A stretch of DNA of 64,000 nucleotides from Taxillus chinensis. Lineage: Eukaryota; Streptophyta; Magnoliopsida; Santalales; Loranthaceae. Of the stretch, positions 49,079 to 60,038 are shown in pieces. The stretch spans positions 16,170,562 through 16,234,561 of the forward strand of contig CM042089.1 in the NCBI GenBank assembly GCA_023512835.1. The letters are read 5' to 3'. A program made the translations under genes and the position numbers. Below the pieces are notes generated by a model. The model was not told where the DNA came from, ran no database searches, and was given only the letters and a program-made list of their open reading frames with translations. Positions within the stretch are counted from its first letter, which is position 1, and every line of letters starts with the position of its first letter.

Positions 49079-49352
49079 TATAACAGCCCAAGTCTCCCGT
49101 AGCACGATATTGTCCCATTCAGGGCCCAAGCCCAATCCCCGATTTTGTTCTTGACAATGCCACACAGGCACCCCAAAAGGCCTCGTGCCAGGAGAGGTCT
49201 CCATGCCTTCTTAACAGGCACGCTTCGTTCTCCTCCCCAGCCGATGTGTGGGACTTACAAAATCCTCAGATTCCACAATCCACCCCCTTAGGAGGCCCAC
49301 GTCCCCGTGGGACTATGGCACACCGACCCGGTCCCCAGCTCTGATACCAACT
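49079..49352 (-). mobile_element. TRIM segment (internal region plus one LTR) fused into the gypsy 5' end
   Basis: On the minus strand from 49352: PBS TGGTATCAGAGC (49338-49349), a TRIM internal region with GGTCGGTGTGCCATAGTCCC, the PPT-like CCTAAGGGGGTGGA (about 49283-49296), then a 181-bp TRIM LTR (49259 to 49079) starting TGTAAGTCCCACACATCGG and ending GGGCTGTTATA. This is homologous to the TRIM at 30956-31367, but its first LTR is missing and replaced by the gypsy LTR. Confidence 0.88.
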
Positions 49353-50892
49353 TGTCACGCCCCCAAATTCTAGAAATCACAGAACAAGGAATGCGACTCC
49401 CTCAATCCTGTACAATACTACAACAGGGGTAGAATTATATACTCCAAAGAATCACATTCAAAATTTATTAAAAAGCATGGCAATGCAATCAATTCTCATA
49501 AGTGTCCAGCAACAAAATAAATCACAAATAAGATTCCACCAAAAGGTTCATACAACTGTCACGGACCCAAATCCGGAATAATAAATAATCAAAATAATAA
49601 ATAAGTCCATAAAATGAATCCTACACCTAAGATGTCTCGATCAGCTCTGTTATGGCTCCACTAGCTACTCCCTATGACCTGTAGGAAATAAAAATAAAGT
49701 AGAGTGAGCACGAATGCCCAGTAGGTGGTCTCCGACTCCACCATCCTATCACATAAAATCCTGAGTCTTTATGGTCCGTGTTTGCATATGCCAGTGTAGT
49801 GTTCTACTATATCACAATAAACTTGCATTTAATTACAAAATGAGATATCATATTACATCACATCCATTAAAAGGTTCACACCTGTACACCAAACATCCAC
49901 TGGATCCCCGCTACAACCCAGGGAATCCAGGCCTACCAGATAGCCTTATGTGGGACCCGTGGTGTCCCTAACGATAACCCGTCACATATGAGACCTGGGT
50001 TACCAGCCACATAGGGGATCTGTGGCCTCTTGCCAGCCCTATATGGGACCTGCGGTTAACCCAATCAGCTCCATCACCAATTCCACACAAAGTAAATAAT
50101 GAACAAAATTTCTTGTAGCCAATAATCAATATATCTCTCATACAAAACATTTAAACCAACAAGCCAATACCAACGTAACAATTCTAAAGCCAACAAGTAG
50201 TAGCATGTCCAAATCCACATTTAAATTATCAACTAACAGTATCAAGCCCAAACAATAATTTTATAGTCAATTCTGCAGAACTTTCACTATTAATTTAGTA
50301 ATATCAAATCTCTAACAATATTTACATATGTATATCCTTTCATAATTAATCTAATATTAATATATATATATATATAAATATATATATATTAGGCAGGTAT
50401 ATATATATATATAAATACAAGATCCAACCTTTATTTATTATTATTATTATTATTATTTAGTGCCAAGGGGAGCTTGGGCCGGCATGAAGGACCGACCCAT
50501 CAAGCCAGCCCTCATGGGCTGGTGAAGGCTCGCACACCGCCCAACCATCCCCCTTCTTCCTCACGCCAACGCGCAAGGCGCTTCCTGGAACGGCGGCGGC
50601 ACAGATGCCGTCACCCCACCTCTTCATCACTCCAACGCGGCGAGGCGCAGACGCACGACACACGGGCGCGTATATCGCGCATGACGCATAGGGCACACAG
50701 ATCGCGCGGGACGTACAAGGTCGCTCCACGGCGCGTAAGGGGTTGCTGCCGCTCCTCTCTTCTGCCCCCCCGCGGGCGCGACACCTTCCACTGCCCCTCA
50801 TCTATCACCACGGCGCAAACACGGGAGATGTCACCGTCTTTGTCTAACTCCCCAGCGCGACACACGAACCAGACACACGAACGAACGTAGTG

Positions 50893-50935
<43 letters not shown>

Positions 50936-51175
50936 TTATTTATCAAGACAAAACATATATAGATTTCACCCACTAACTTCTACAATTCGCGTTCTTAAAA
51001 TAGGATCATCGAGAATTAAAAACCAAGAATCAAAAGTCACCTACCTGGATTCAAACTTGAGAGATCAGAAGAACCCAGCTGCTTCAAACCCTGCTCCTCC
51101 CAAGCTCTACGCAGACACACAATGCACGTAGGGTTTCTACCATAAATTTCCCCCCTTTTATACTATCTTTACTAA

Positions 51176-51248
<73 letters not shown>

Positions 51249-51472
51249 GCCTTAATAATTATCATAATAATAATAATAATGATAATAACAACTCATTATA
51301 ATAATTAGTCCAAAGTATTCAGATAATTATTTTAATAACAATAACATTATAATAATAATAAAGTCTTAATATTAAAATACGTGGATAACCTAATTATTAT
51401 AACTCAAATACTTAAATAATATTAAAATTACCGCATAAATAATAATAACTCAAATAGGTACAAGTCTTTACA
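49353..51472 (-). repeat. 5' LTR of the deleted gypsy element (family C, 2120 bp)
   Basis: Minus-strand start TGTAAAGACTTG at 51472, end GGGGGCGTGACA at 49353. Same family as 20669-23213. Holds (TA)n near 50360-50420 and 50897-50933, a (TAA)n tract 51176-51246, and a GC-rich block 50460-50890 in which overlapping open frames occur on both strands. No homologue of these frames is recognised and they sit at the LTR promoter/leader position, so they are not called as genes. Confidence 0.9.
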
Positions 51473-51545
51473 GTTATATTTGAATATACCATTATATTGA
51501 CTTACTATATTGATAAGTTATTATACTGTCATTAATTAGAAGCAT

Positions 51546-52658
51546 TGTAATTCGGGATGTCTCTCGGTGGCACAATCCAGAATTGTATTTGTGATACTTA
51601 TAGGAGATGGGCAAGTTTAAACGTAGATGGTATACAGCAAAAAGCTCTAGGCAGTTTGTGTTGGAGAATAGATGGAGCCCCTTCGGAGTTCAGATGTGCC
51701 GACCCACTTGAGTGTGGAGAACACGCCGCTAGTCAAGGACTTGACATTGAAGAAGGGATTTAGCCATCTTTACACAAACTGGTCGAGAACTGGAGCCGTT
51801 CTCCTGATGAGCCCGATGGCAGAACAAAACTAATTTACGTGTGCTTCAACCCTCAAAGGCTAAACTTAGCGGACCGAGTAATGGAAAGCTTGATGCCGTA
51901 ATGAGTTAAGAGGCGTAGGAAATCTAACTCCATGACAAAGTGGTATCAGAGCCGATCGGCCCGTATCCTGAACGCTCATCGAGCACTCTCGTGAGTAGCG
52001 TGATCCCAATGAGGAGAGCTCACAGAGGTGAGTACTGATAGTGTCTTGCATGCTTTGCGTCTAAAGAGGTGAAGTATCCTAGAGTGTGATATAGAGTTGG
52101 GCAAGGGGGTACGAAGAAGCGTGCTGGGGTGATCTTGGAAGCCTCCTAGCCATTGGACATTAGGCAAGCGGGGAACATCTTGGTGAAGGTGTTGTAGCCT
52201 ATGGGAAAGCGATGTCCAGCCAATTGACATTGGGTGAGCGGGAGGCGTCAAGGAAAAGATGTTGCAGTCTGCGGGGAAGCAATGCCAACAACCGTAAATG
52301 AAGGCGTTGCGAGGATTGGGTAGAGGAGATTATCGCGCCATGAGAATCAGTGACGTCTCTCAGTGACACGATCTAGAATTGAATCCGTGCTACTTGTAGG
52401 AGAAAGGCAAGTTGAAGCGTAAATGGTATGCAGTAGAAGGCTCCATGCAGTTCGTGTCGAAGAATGGATGGAGTTCCTTCGGAGTTCAGATATGCCGACC
52501 TGCTTGAGTGCGCAGAGTACAATGCTAGTCAAGGACTTAACGTTGAATAAGGGATTTAGTCATTCTTACAAAAACTGGTCGAGAACTGGAGGCTTAGTTC
52601 ACAAAGTTTCCATTAAGTGTCGTGCGGGTAAGCTCGTCGTACGTCTAACTTCATGACA
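51546..52658 (+). mobile_element. TRIM-like short LTR element (about 1.1 kb)
   Basis: Left LTR about 51546-51937 ending CTAACTCCATGACA, PBS TGGTATCAGAGC 51941-51952, a 390-base noncoding interior, and right LTR about 52341-52658 ending CTAACTTCATGACA. The LTRs share long blocks (GTCTCTCGGTGGCAC/GTCTCTCAGTGACAC, CCTTCGGAGTTCAGAT, CAAGGACTTGACATTGAA, GGTCGAGAACTGG), but the right one lacks about 75 bases. No coding region; no clear TSD. Confidence 0.72.
52090..52275 (+). repeat. internal tandem repeat of the TRIM-like element
   Basis: Two to three diverged units of roughly 70-80 bp carrying GCCATTGGACATTAGGCAAGCGGG / GCCAATTGACATTGGGTGAGCGGG and GATGTTGCAG-type wording. Confidence 0.65.
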
Positions 52659-55126
52659 ATTGTCTACCTTTGAGTCACCTTTAAACATAATAATCAATAA
52701 ATTGAATTGTTCTATTCAATCTTAATTTATATCATTTTGCATCACACCAATATGAACAATTGAAGCATGTAAATAAATATCTCAATGTCTTAATAAACTA
52801 GACTACTTTGTTGACTAACAAGATTTTCATGCAATAAACATTTGATTATACTAATCTTTAATTGAGATATATAAAAGCTCATACAAAATGTAAACATATA
52901 AATAAATGTTTAAATGTCATAATAAACTAGACTACTTCGGTGATTTTAAAAAACTTTACATAGTATTTAACTATACAAAACTTTAAGTGAAATGTATTTT
53001 AAAACCATAAACAAAATGTAATGTACAGATATAACTTTCTTGTTAATGCCATGGAATTAAATTAACAATTCTTCAAGCAAGGTCGGCCTTGAGGGCAGGC
53101 AACTAAGGCTTGCGCCTGGAGCCCCTCAAAATTAGCCCAAAATGAGGGCCCCATCTGTCCCTATAGTCTAATTCGGTGATTTAAAAATAAAAAATAATTG
53201 AAAATTATTAAATTCTACATGAAAATAAATATTTAAGATGTTACTGTTGTCATGTAATTATATAAGTATTTTTTATGACTGAGATTATATTATATATCAT
53301 TTAGGTACGTACATGTAAGAAATAAATTTTACTTTTGTACAAGATGGAAACAAATTGCTAGAACTAATTAATTTGTATCACTAAAAATAATGAATAATTA
53401 ATTATTAGTATTTTATAAAATATATACTTTCATTTAAAGGTTTGGATAAAATTTTATTTTTTTAGTTTTAATAGTCAATTTATTGACCTAATCTGATAGC
53501 CAACACACACAACACTCATTTTCATCTAACACAACCTATATATGCTCCAGCCTACATGCCTAACGTGACGTGAATACCTTCATCTTCGTTACACTCCAGT
53601 CAACTGACAACACTAGCAATACGCTCTACAGAGTTGCCCTCCTGCCCACTGTCCCGCTGCAAGCCCGTAGATCCTTCATCCCAACTCCCGCAGCCTGCCA
53701 TAGCATAGCTAGCTCACTACTCCGGCAACGGCGATATGTGACATTTAGGCCTCCAATGATTGTCCCTGTCTCGATCCAGTCCTCTGACAACCGATGATCC
53801 GTCCGACTCGACTGCAACCGTCCGATAATAAGGGACTCCTAACTTAATAATCGCCTTGAGACTCTTAAATTTCGGAGCCAGTCCAGTATAGCTAAAATCC
53901 ATAGAATCATAAACTTTACGATTTATTATGCCCAGTATAGCTAAAATTTTGCACGGTATAGTTCATTTGGATGGAATTGTGCCTAGTCCATTAAAATTCA
54001 TTCACAGAATATTAATACATATAAATGTTGTATAGATATTTACATGTTCACATATTAAAACGAACAACAAATTACTGTTCACGCATGCGCAAGGTCTCAT
54101 GAGTCATGGCAGCAATAACACAACGTGAATTTGAGGATTCAGGGGCACACGAATTCTCTCAAATTGTGAATGATAGGGACACGGATTGATTACTGATAGT
54201 CAAAATATCAATAGTACGTTTCTGTCATGATCGATAGCCTTATCATTAAAGAAAAAGTTTATATTTTTCTTTAAAAACATATAATCAAAAATATATAATA
54301 ATCAACTAACCGCATGATTGGCCCGCATGGAAAACGAGCATACGGAAAAGGAATGAATTTTTGCTTTGAAAGCATGAAAATACAGCCGTAGGTATGGAAA
54401 AGAGTATCTTCATGCGTGTTTAATTATACTACGTAAAATATTAATTTTATCAATTCATATGATTATTAATAGTGAGATATTAAGGGTAGTTTTAAAAATA
54501 TGAATTACTGTTTATTTTTTCATCTTTTCATGCCATTTTGATGATATGAAAAATGACATCACATATTTTAATACATTATCACATGTTCCCATGTATTTTT
54601 CATACTCTTCTCATTTGTGCCAAGCAAGAAAAATTAAATCTTCTATCCATTTTCTATACACGACTCTATTTTCATAGCAATCAAGCAAATTGTTAGTAAT
54701 AATATTTAATAAAAAAAGTTTTTACGACAAAGTGTCGGGTAGAGGAATAAATAATTGAGTAAATATATATATGGTCGTTCATAACTTGATATGGTAACAA
54801 GTGGGGTCGGAAATGGGATCAATAGTGAATGATTCGAACTTATTTGGAGTGTATAAGGATGACAATGGAGTGGATTGAAACCTAGTGGATGATCTAAATT
54901 AGCTTTGGGTGAGCTTGGGACAGTCAGGTGTAGAACTAAAAACATGACGAATCGGGACGATATTGAGGCGGGGTAGGTCAGCTAATATCTATACTCACTC
55001 CGTTATCTCTTCGGATCAAGACGGATTCAATAAAAAAAGTCTGGATCAAAACAGATAGAGTCAGAATTGCCATCCCTAAATGTATTAGTCCAATAAGAGA
55101 CAAGTTTAATGATTGTCAACCCTAAG
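52659..55126. other. AT-rich intergenic region with one hAT-like end
   Basis: No gene seen. AAGGTCGGCCTTGAGGGCAGGC followed by GCGCCTGGAGCCCC (53080-53150) resembles one end of an hAT (Tip100-type) element, with no partner end found. ATGTAAATAAATATCTCAATGTCTTAATAAACTAGACTAC (in pieces) is duplicated at about 52770 and 52900. Confidence 0.4.
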
Positions 55127-55655
55127 AGCTTATTTGGTACGTGAGAATGAATTTAGCATGAGAATGAAATGAAATTAGCATGAAAATAAAAACAATTCAT
55201 TATCTTACTCATGTTTGGTATATAATATCATGCATAGAGTATTTTTGTTAAAATTATAAAACTGTACACAAAACACATTCACAAAACCCCACTCCCAACC
55301 TGCATCATTGTCACGCCCCAAATTTCCTTCCCCCTAGAAATGGGTAATGACTGCCCATGCCCGCACCCGAAGGGTCAAGGGTTCGGTGTAAACACCAAGG
55401 TGAGGACACCTACCGCAGGTGCTGTCCTATCCCTGTATCACAAGTCAACATGCCAAGGGGCATATACCTGTTTTCATGCCAAGCACACCACCACAATACC
55501 CATACATACAGTATTCACAACACAACACAATACATCAATTACGGTGCTCAGAGGCTTCAAGTCCTTTTACAACTCACTAGGGAACAAGCTCCCATCAATA
55601 TAACCAGGATACACAGTTTAAACCAACAGAGTCTCAAATACAACAAAATAACTAA

Positions 55656-55691
<36 letters not shown>

Positions 55692-58135
55692 CCATACAGC
55701 CCCAACGGCCTACCAACTCAGCTCTTCTGCCTATCGCCTGCTAGGTCGTGCAAAGAACAGTTCATAGGAGGGGTGAGCACACCACAGCTCAGTAGGGATC
55801 GAGTCTCCCCAGTCCCGTCCCACTCTAAAACTATGCATGTCAAGTGGATGCATGTGCTCGTGTAGTGACTTAAGCTAAAACAATAACCATCACCCAGTAA
55901 ACACGCCTCATACCTCAGCCTACACTGGAGGGCAGAGGACACCCCGCCACCACGGCGACGTGACATACCACACCAGGCAAATGTGAATCTCATCTCAAGG
56001 GGTACAGTATAATGACTGTCCCATACTTAGCTCAATCCCCGCGTTTCTGGGGTTCTCATCTCAACTCCCTGTGTTTCTGGGGTCCTCAACATACACATTT
56101 CAACATATACAACTCAACAATCTCAACTCAACAAACATAACTCAACAAACACAGTACAAACATGCAACACATTTAGCATACAAAAAACTCAACTCAGAAT
56201 GTAAAACAACAGATAGTCTCAAAACAATTACATCATTTCATATAACATTATCTAACTCCTCTTGGTCCCTAAAGTCCACACATTTCTCACACTCATAGTC
56301 TGGATCATAAACAACCTTTCAAAGGAAGCTTATCCACCTCAAGGGGAGCCCAAAACAAGCTGTACGTGACAACCTATTGTCGCGGGTGGAAGTAAATTAG
56401 CTCCAAACATCATTCTAACCATCCCAGAAGGTTCAGGGATGATTTTTAGCCAAAAACAAGGTTGCACGTGAAAAGGTCATTCTCACGTGCAGGGGTGTTT
56501 CAACTCCTATGCCCCTAAGGAAGCTCCACCTAAAATTTGGTGCAATTTGGAGCAAGAATGAATCTGCAAGTGAAAAAGGCATTCTCACGTGCAAACTCCA
56601 AAACCTTCCTTTTGTCATTTTAATCATTTTTCCCTAAAGGACCAACCTCAAATTCGTTTTAGTTTAGAAGTTATTGAGACTCTAAGTCCGTAAACAGGGC
56701 CAAAATCCAACTCTGGCCTCGCTCTCATTTTGATTTTCCCAATACCAGAGATCTTAACCAAACCAGGTATAGGGTTTTTTTCCTAAAATTCTTCATCTAA
56801 ATAGTTTCAAGACAATGGGTATACAAATGACCCCTAACCCAAAGGCACAAATAATCTCACGCGGAAATTCAGAAATTCAGAAAACTCAAACAAAAACCCC
56901 AGATCATTCATAGGCTCAGGGTGAATTTAGAAACTCAATATATATTAAAAATCTCTTTTCAACATCCCAGATCATCACATAAATTTTGTTTTCTAGAAAT
57001 CTATAAGAGAGAGATGGCAAAGAGACAAAACTTGAAATCCCTTCCTTAGAAGTGTTGCAGAAAAGAATTGGGGAAAAGAACGGAGCGATCTGTATCCTTG
57101 CTACCTCCACGCCTCCGGCCTCCCGTCGTCTGTAGGAAATCCTTGATCGTCAGAAACTCCTCCACTCTGGATCGTCTCTCTCTCTCTCTCTCTCTCTCTC
57201 TGGGCGTGTGTGTGTGTGACGGCTGCAGGGAAGGTAGGGTTTGGTTTTCCTTTTCTTTTCTCTTATTTTCTTTCTTTTTATTATTTTGTTTTTAATAGAA
57301 GCCCAAGATCAAATTCGGCCCAATGGTGGTTAAGTGAACCCAAGAAGATAGGCAAAATAGCCCACTCTCTCATATTGGGTTTTCCTTTGAAGGGAGACCC
57401 AAAGCTCAAAATACAAACCCAGGTAATTTAAAAGGGAATATAAAATTATTTGTGAAATCCCAAAAATACCCCTCAGGGCCTCAAATCCCAAATTTAGTCC
57501 AAGTACAGTCAAAATTCTCCATTTGATGAGCACATCATTGTGCTGATATTCATTTGTTAAAATAAGGTCTCTAACTCAAGGCTATCTCTAAGGCCCCTCA
57601 AATACGGGTCCTTACAGTCATCTTCACATACGGAGCTCCCTTCCCATCCTTGTTGTCTTCACACATAGATCTACCACCCCCTTTCTTGTCGTCTTCATGC
57701 GCACAAATCCTCCCAGTCTATCATGTCTTCACACATGCAAAGTTGCTGCTCCGTCGCCCCTGCCCAGTATTGTGTTGTCCCACCCCGCCTCGACCAATAC
57801 ATCATCTCTGCCCGCCCAGCCACTGCGTTGTCCCATATGCCTCCCATCTCTCCTTCGATGAACACCCCCAACTCCCCCTATTTTGTGATGAACTGTTCGA
57901 CGTACCCCTTCAATTTCAACGAATGACCCAACCATAATCAAAGGGCAGCCGTAAAACTGATTCTCTTATCAAAGGGAATGAGCCAATACTAGGAGCAGTC
58001 AGGGAGTTAATATTACCTTAAAGAGGATAATCTCATTCCCATGAGAACATAGCATTTCCATATATTTTTAGAACTAAATATGAAAATGAAAATAAAAATA
58101 TTCAATTCTATTTTATTCTCATGTAACAAACATGC
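55127..58135. mobile_element. probable TIR element interrupted by a solo LTR
   Basis: The left end AGCTTATTTGGTACGTGAGA (55127) and the inverted right end AGCATGTTTGTTACATGAGA (58135, minus) match over roughly 25 bases with a few mismatches, and both are followed by ATGAAAATRAAAA-type AT-rich sequence. No clear TSD. Removing the solo LTR leaves about 700 bases, a MITE-like size. This also includes 57617-57960, where no gene is recognised. Confidence 0.4.
55309..57616 (-). mobile_element. solo gypsy LTR (2308 bp)
   Basis: Minus-strand start TGTAAGGACCCGTA at 57616, end TTTGGGGCGTGACA at 55309. Flanks are ATCAT (55304-55308) and GTCAT (57617-57621), a 5-bp duplication with one change. The start and the CACGTG pairs (56463-56491; 56586-56591 with a degraded partner) relate it to family A. 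(TA)n at about 55657-55688, (CT)n at 57174-57202, then (GT)n. Confidence 0.85.
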
Positions 58136-58322
58136 TATTACTGTATTAGAAGGACAAGAGTTAGATTTAAAGCATTTTTGATCTATTAGTTATAAATGAA
58201 ATTTTAGCAAAATTTTATTCAAAAATTACTTCTAAATAATTTAGGTAAATATAAATAACTTTTTTAGCTTTAACCTCAAATCTAATTTTATTTCAAAAAT
58301 TCAATTTGTCCCAAACCTATAC
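57961..58322. other. AT-rich noncoding stretch
   Basis: Contains the right end of the possible TIR element (58135). Nothing else recognised. Confidence 0.4.
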
Positions 58323-58780
58323 CTACAAGCGCCTACGTTCCCCAACGCCTCCCGACCCCAGTGGCGCCCTCATTCCTGGCAACGCCTCCCTCCCTATAAC
58401 CCCCTCCTCTCCAGCGGTGCCCCTCCCTCCCTCCCCCGTCGCCCCCCAGATGCCATCAACTTTGGAATTGCCTTGAGCGGCAAAGGGACTGTCAACGAAG
58501 ACGAGATCAAGATTGGATAGGATCGACTCTAGCCATTTGTGGATATGTTTTTTGAGGAACTCGCTGCTGGTGCGAAAGCCGTGGAAGCACAGATCGAATT
58601 TGTACAACACCGATCTGTCTCGACTGACCAAAAGAGCCAAGAACTTATTCCAGTGCTTGCTGCCCTTCCCCTGATTTGTGTTGGCTGATCAAATGCACTT
58701 CCAGTGGGAGCTTGTATAGTGTTTCCAGTGAAGCCACCAGAAAATCCAAAATTTGCCGGCTGAGATGTAGGACGAAACAA
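58323..58780 (-). pseudogene. fragment of an FSH1/OVCA2-type serine hydrolase, joined to unrelated coding-like sequence
   Basis: In the minus-strand frame 58601-58446 the stretch LCFHGFRTSSEFLKK, then IHKWLES, LDLVFVDSPF and AAQG closely resembles the N-terminus of plant FSH1-domain hydrolases (LCLHGFRTSG...LDLVFLDAPFPAQGKS). The catalytic GxSxG part lies further on in the family and is absent: the frame runs into Gly-rich noise. Upstream, in another frame (58780-58640), FRPTSQPANFGFSGGF and NTIQAPTGSAFDQPT looks exon-like but was not identified. No introns, no start context: a captured or retained gene fragment. Confidence 0.6.
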
Positions 58781-59140
58781 CTCACCATTTTTAATTTCTC
58801 TTGATTTTTTTTTTTGGTTTTGTTGGAAAGGATAGTTTAAAAAAACAAAACTTAAAAAAAAACATAACTGATTTATTTACGTTGGATATTATTAGGGGTG
58901 TAAAACGGACTGGTCCGGTCCGGTCCGGTCCATCATGGACCGGGCCTAAACGGGCTAGCCCGTTTAGGCCCGCAATTTATACGGATTAAGATTTTCTTGG
59001 TCCGGTCCGGTCCGCGTATGGACCGGACCGGTCCGCGGACTAGTCCGTTTTTCAATAAACTTAATTTTACATTTAAAGCTAATAAAAACAGCAATAATTC
59101 TTTAATTTTCAACTTCCCAACAAGAGAAATATAGAGCAGG

Positions 59141-59397
59141 CAACAACTAAAATGTTAACTAAGCTTTAAACAAATTCACTCAAAGTCTCAAATTAATACT
59201 AAGTTTTAAACAAATTAAACAAACAAAACATATGGAGCAGGCAGCAAGCTCGATAGAGGCAGTAGGCAGCAGGATGGGCAGAGGCAGCAGGCTGGGCAGA
59301 GGCAACAGGCAACAGGATGGGTAGAGGCAGCAGGCATCAGGCAGGGTAGCAGCCAAAATGTCAACTAAGTTTTAAACAAATTCACTCAAAGTCACAA
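59141..59397. repeat. duplicated 50-bp segment flanking a GGCAGCAGG-type array
   Basis: AACTAAGCTTTAAACAAATTCACTCAAAGTC (in pieces, 59158-59187) recurs at 59363-59394, where it overlaps the 3' end of the transposase frame. Between them lies a purine-rich array of AGGCAGCAGGATGGGCAG units (59236-59350). This replaces the catalytic part of the transposase gene. Confidence 0.75.
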
Positions 59398-60038
59398 GTA
59401 AGACATATTCTGCCATGAATTTCAGTCAAGCAGTGTTTTAATTTTTTTTTGCTATCATCATAAAGCCTCCAAACATCTGATGCAGCAGTAATTCGAGAAA
59501 TACACTTCACTTCAGGGTTTAAGTATTTCCACACCTTTCTAATTCCATCATACTCAACATATGCAAAGGGGGGATCATGCTTGATAATAGATATTGCTAC
59601 TAAATCCCGAAAAATCTTTTGATCTATTTTTTTACTTCTCAATTTTCCCTGTTGATCAATAAAGAGATAAGCAATACTTGGATGTCTCAAAGCTCTTAGT
59701 CCCTTACATTTTCCCATATGACGAGTAAGAGTTGATGTACCATATTTGGTACCACTGGCTACATAAGATTCCCCACATCCTTTACATTGAGCACGTGGCT
59801 TTCCATCATTGCAAATGCCCAAATCCTCAAAATAAACCCATACATCAGAAGTTTGCTTCTTAGATTTTTTAGCTTGACTTTCACTCATTTCATTTTCAGT
59901 TTGAGGTTCAGATTCATTTGTGCTTTGATCAAGTGATTCAAGTCTACGTTTATCACGAGAAGACTGTTCAATTCCATCACCAGCTCCTGACTCATCCAAA
60001 TCAACATCATGCAAGTGCAAACTATGTTCAGACGCCAT
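59382..60038 (-). CDS. truncated hAT transposase: BED zinc finger only (218 aa)
   Basis: N-terminal part of a plant hAT (ZBED/RICESLEEPER-type) transposase. ATG at 60038 is preferred over upstream in-frame starts because an acidic leader and then the BED finger follow at normal spacing. An NLS-like AKKSKKQ is at residues 56-62. BED finger: W67, F70, C85, C88, H107, C111, with the conserved GTSTLTRHMGKC. Residues 112-205 match the linker region (SDVWRLYDDSKKKLK). The protein ends at LTCDFE, about where the family's first catalytic Asp lies (usually LTSDxW), because foreign repeat sequence follows. It could bind hAT ends but not cut DNA. Whether it is expressed is unknown. Confidence 0.82.
   Translation of the reverse strand: MASEHSLHLHDVDLDESGAGDGIEQSSRDKRRLESLDQSTNESEPQTENEMSESQAKKSKKQTSDVWVYFEDLGICNDGKPRAQCKGCGESYVASGTKYGTSTLTRHMGKCKGLRALRHPSIAYLFIDQQGKLRSKKIDQKIFRDLVAISIIKHDPPFAYVEYDGIRKVWKYLNPEVKCISRITAASDVWRLYDDSKKKLKHCLTEIHGRICLTCDFE

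Larger units (their letters stand above)
45534..51472 (-). mobile_element. internally deleted Ty3/gypsy element (family C), TSD GTTAT
   Basis: Minus-strand element of 5939 bp bounded by GTTAT at 45529-45533 and 51473-51477. From right to left: intact 5' LTR 49353-51472, PBS, a spliced-in TRIM segment (49079-49352), gag from 48581, protease, half of RT, then an abrupt jump at 46085 into the 3' portion of its 3' LTR. RNase H, integrase, PPT and about 1.6 kb of LTR are deleted. The TSD shows the deletion happened within one insertion. Confidence 0.93.

Noticed and set aside
50457..50890. 114- to 138-codon frames on both strands, GC-rich
   Set aside because: They overlap each other, lie inside the family C LTR, and match no recognised family.
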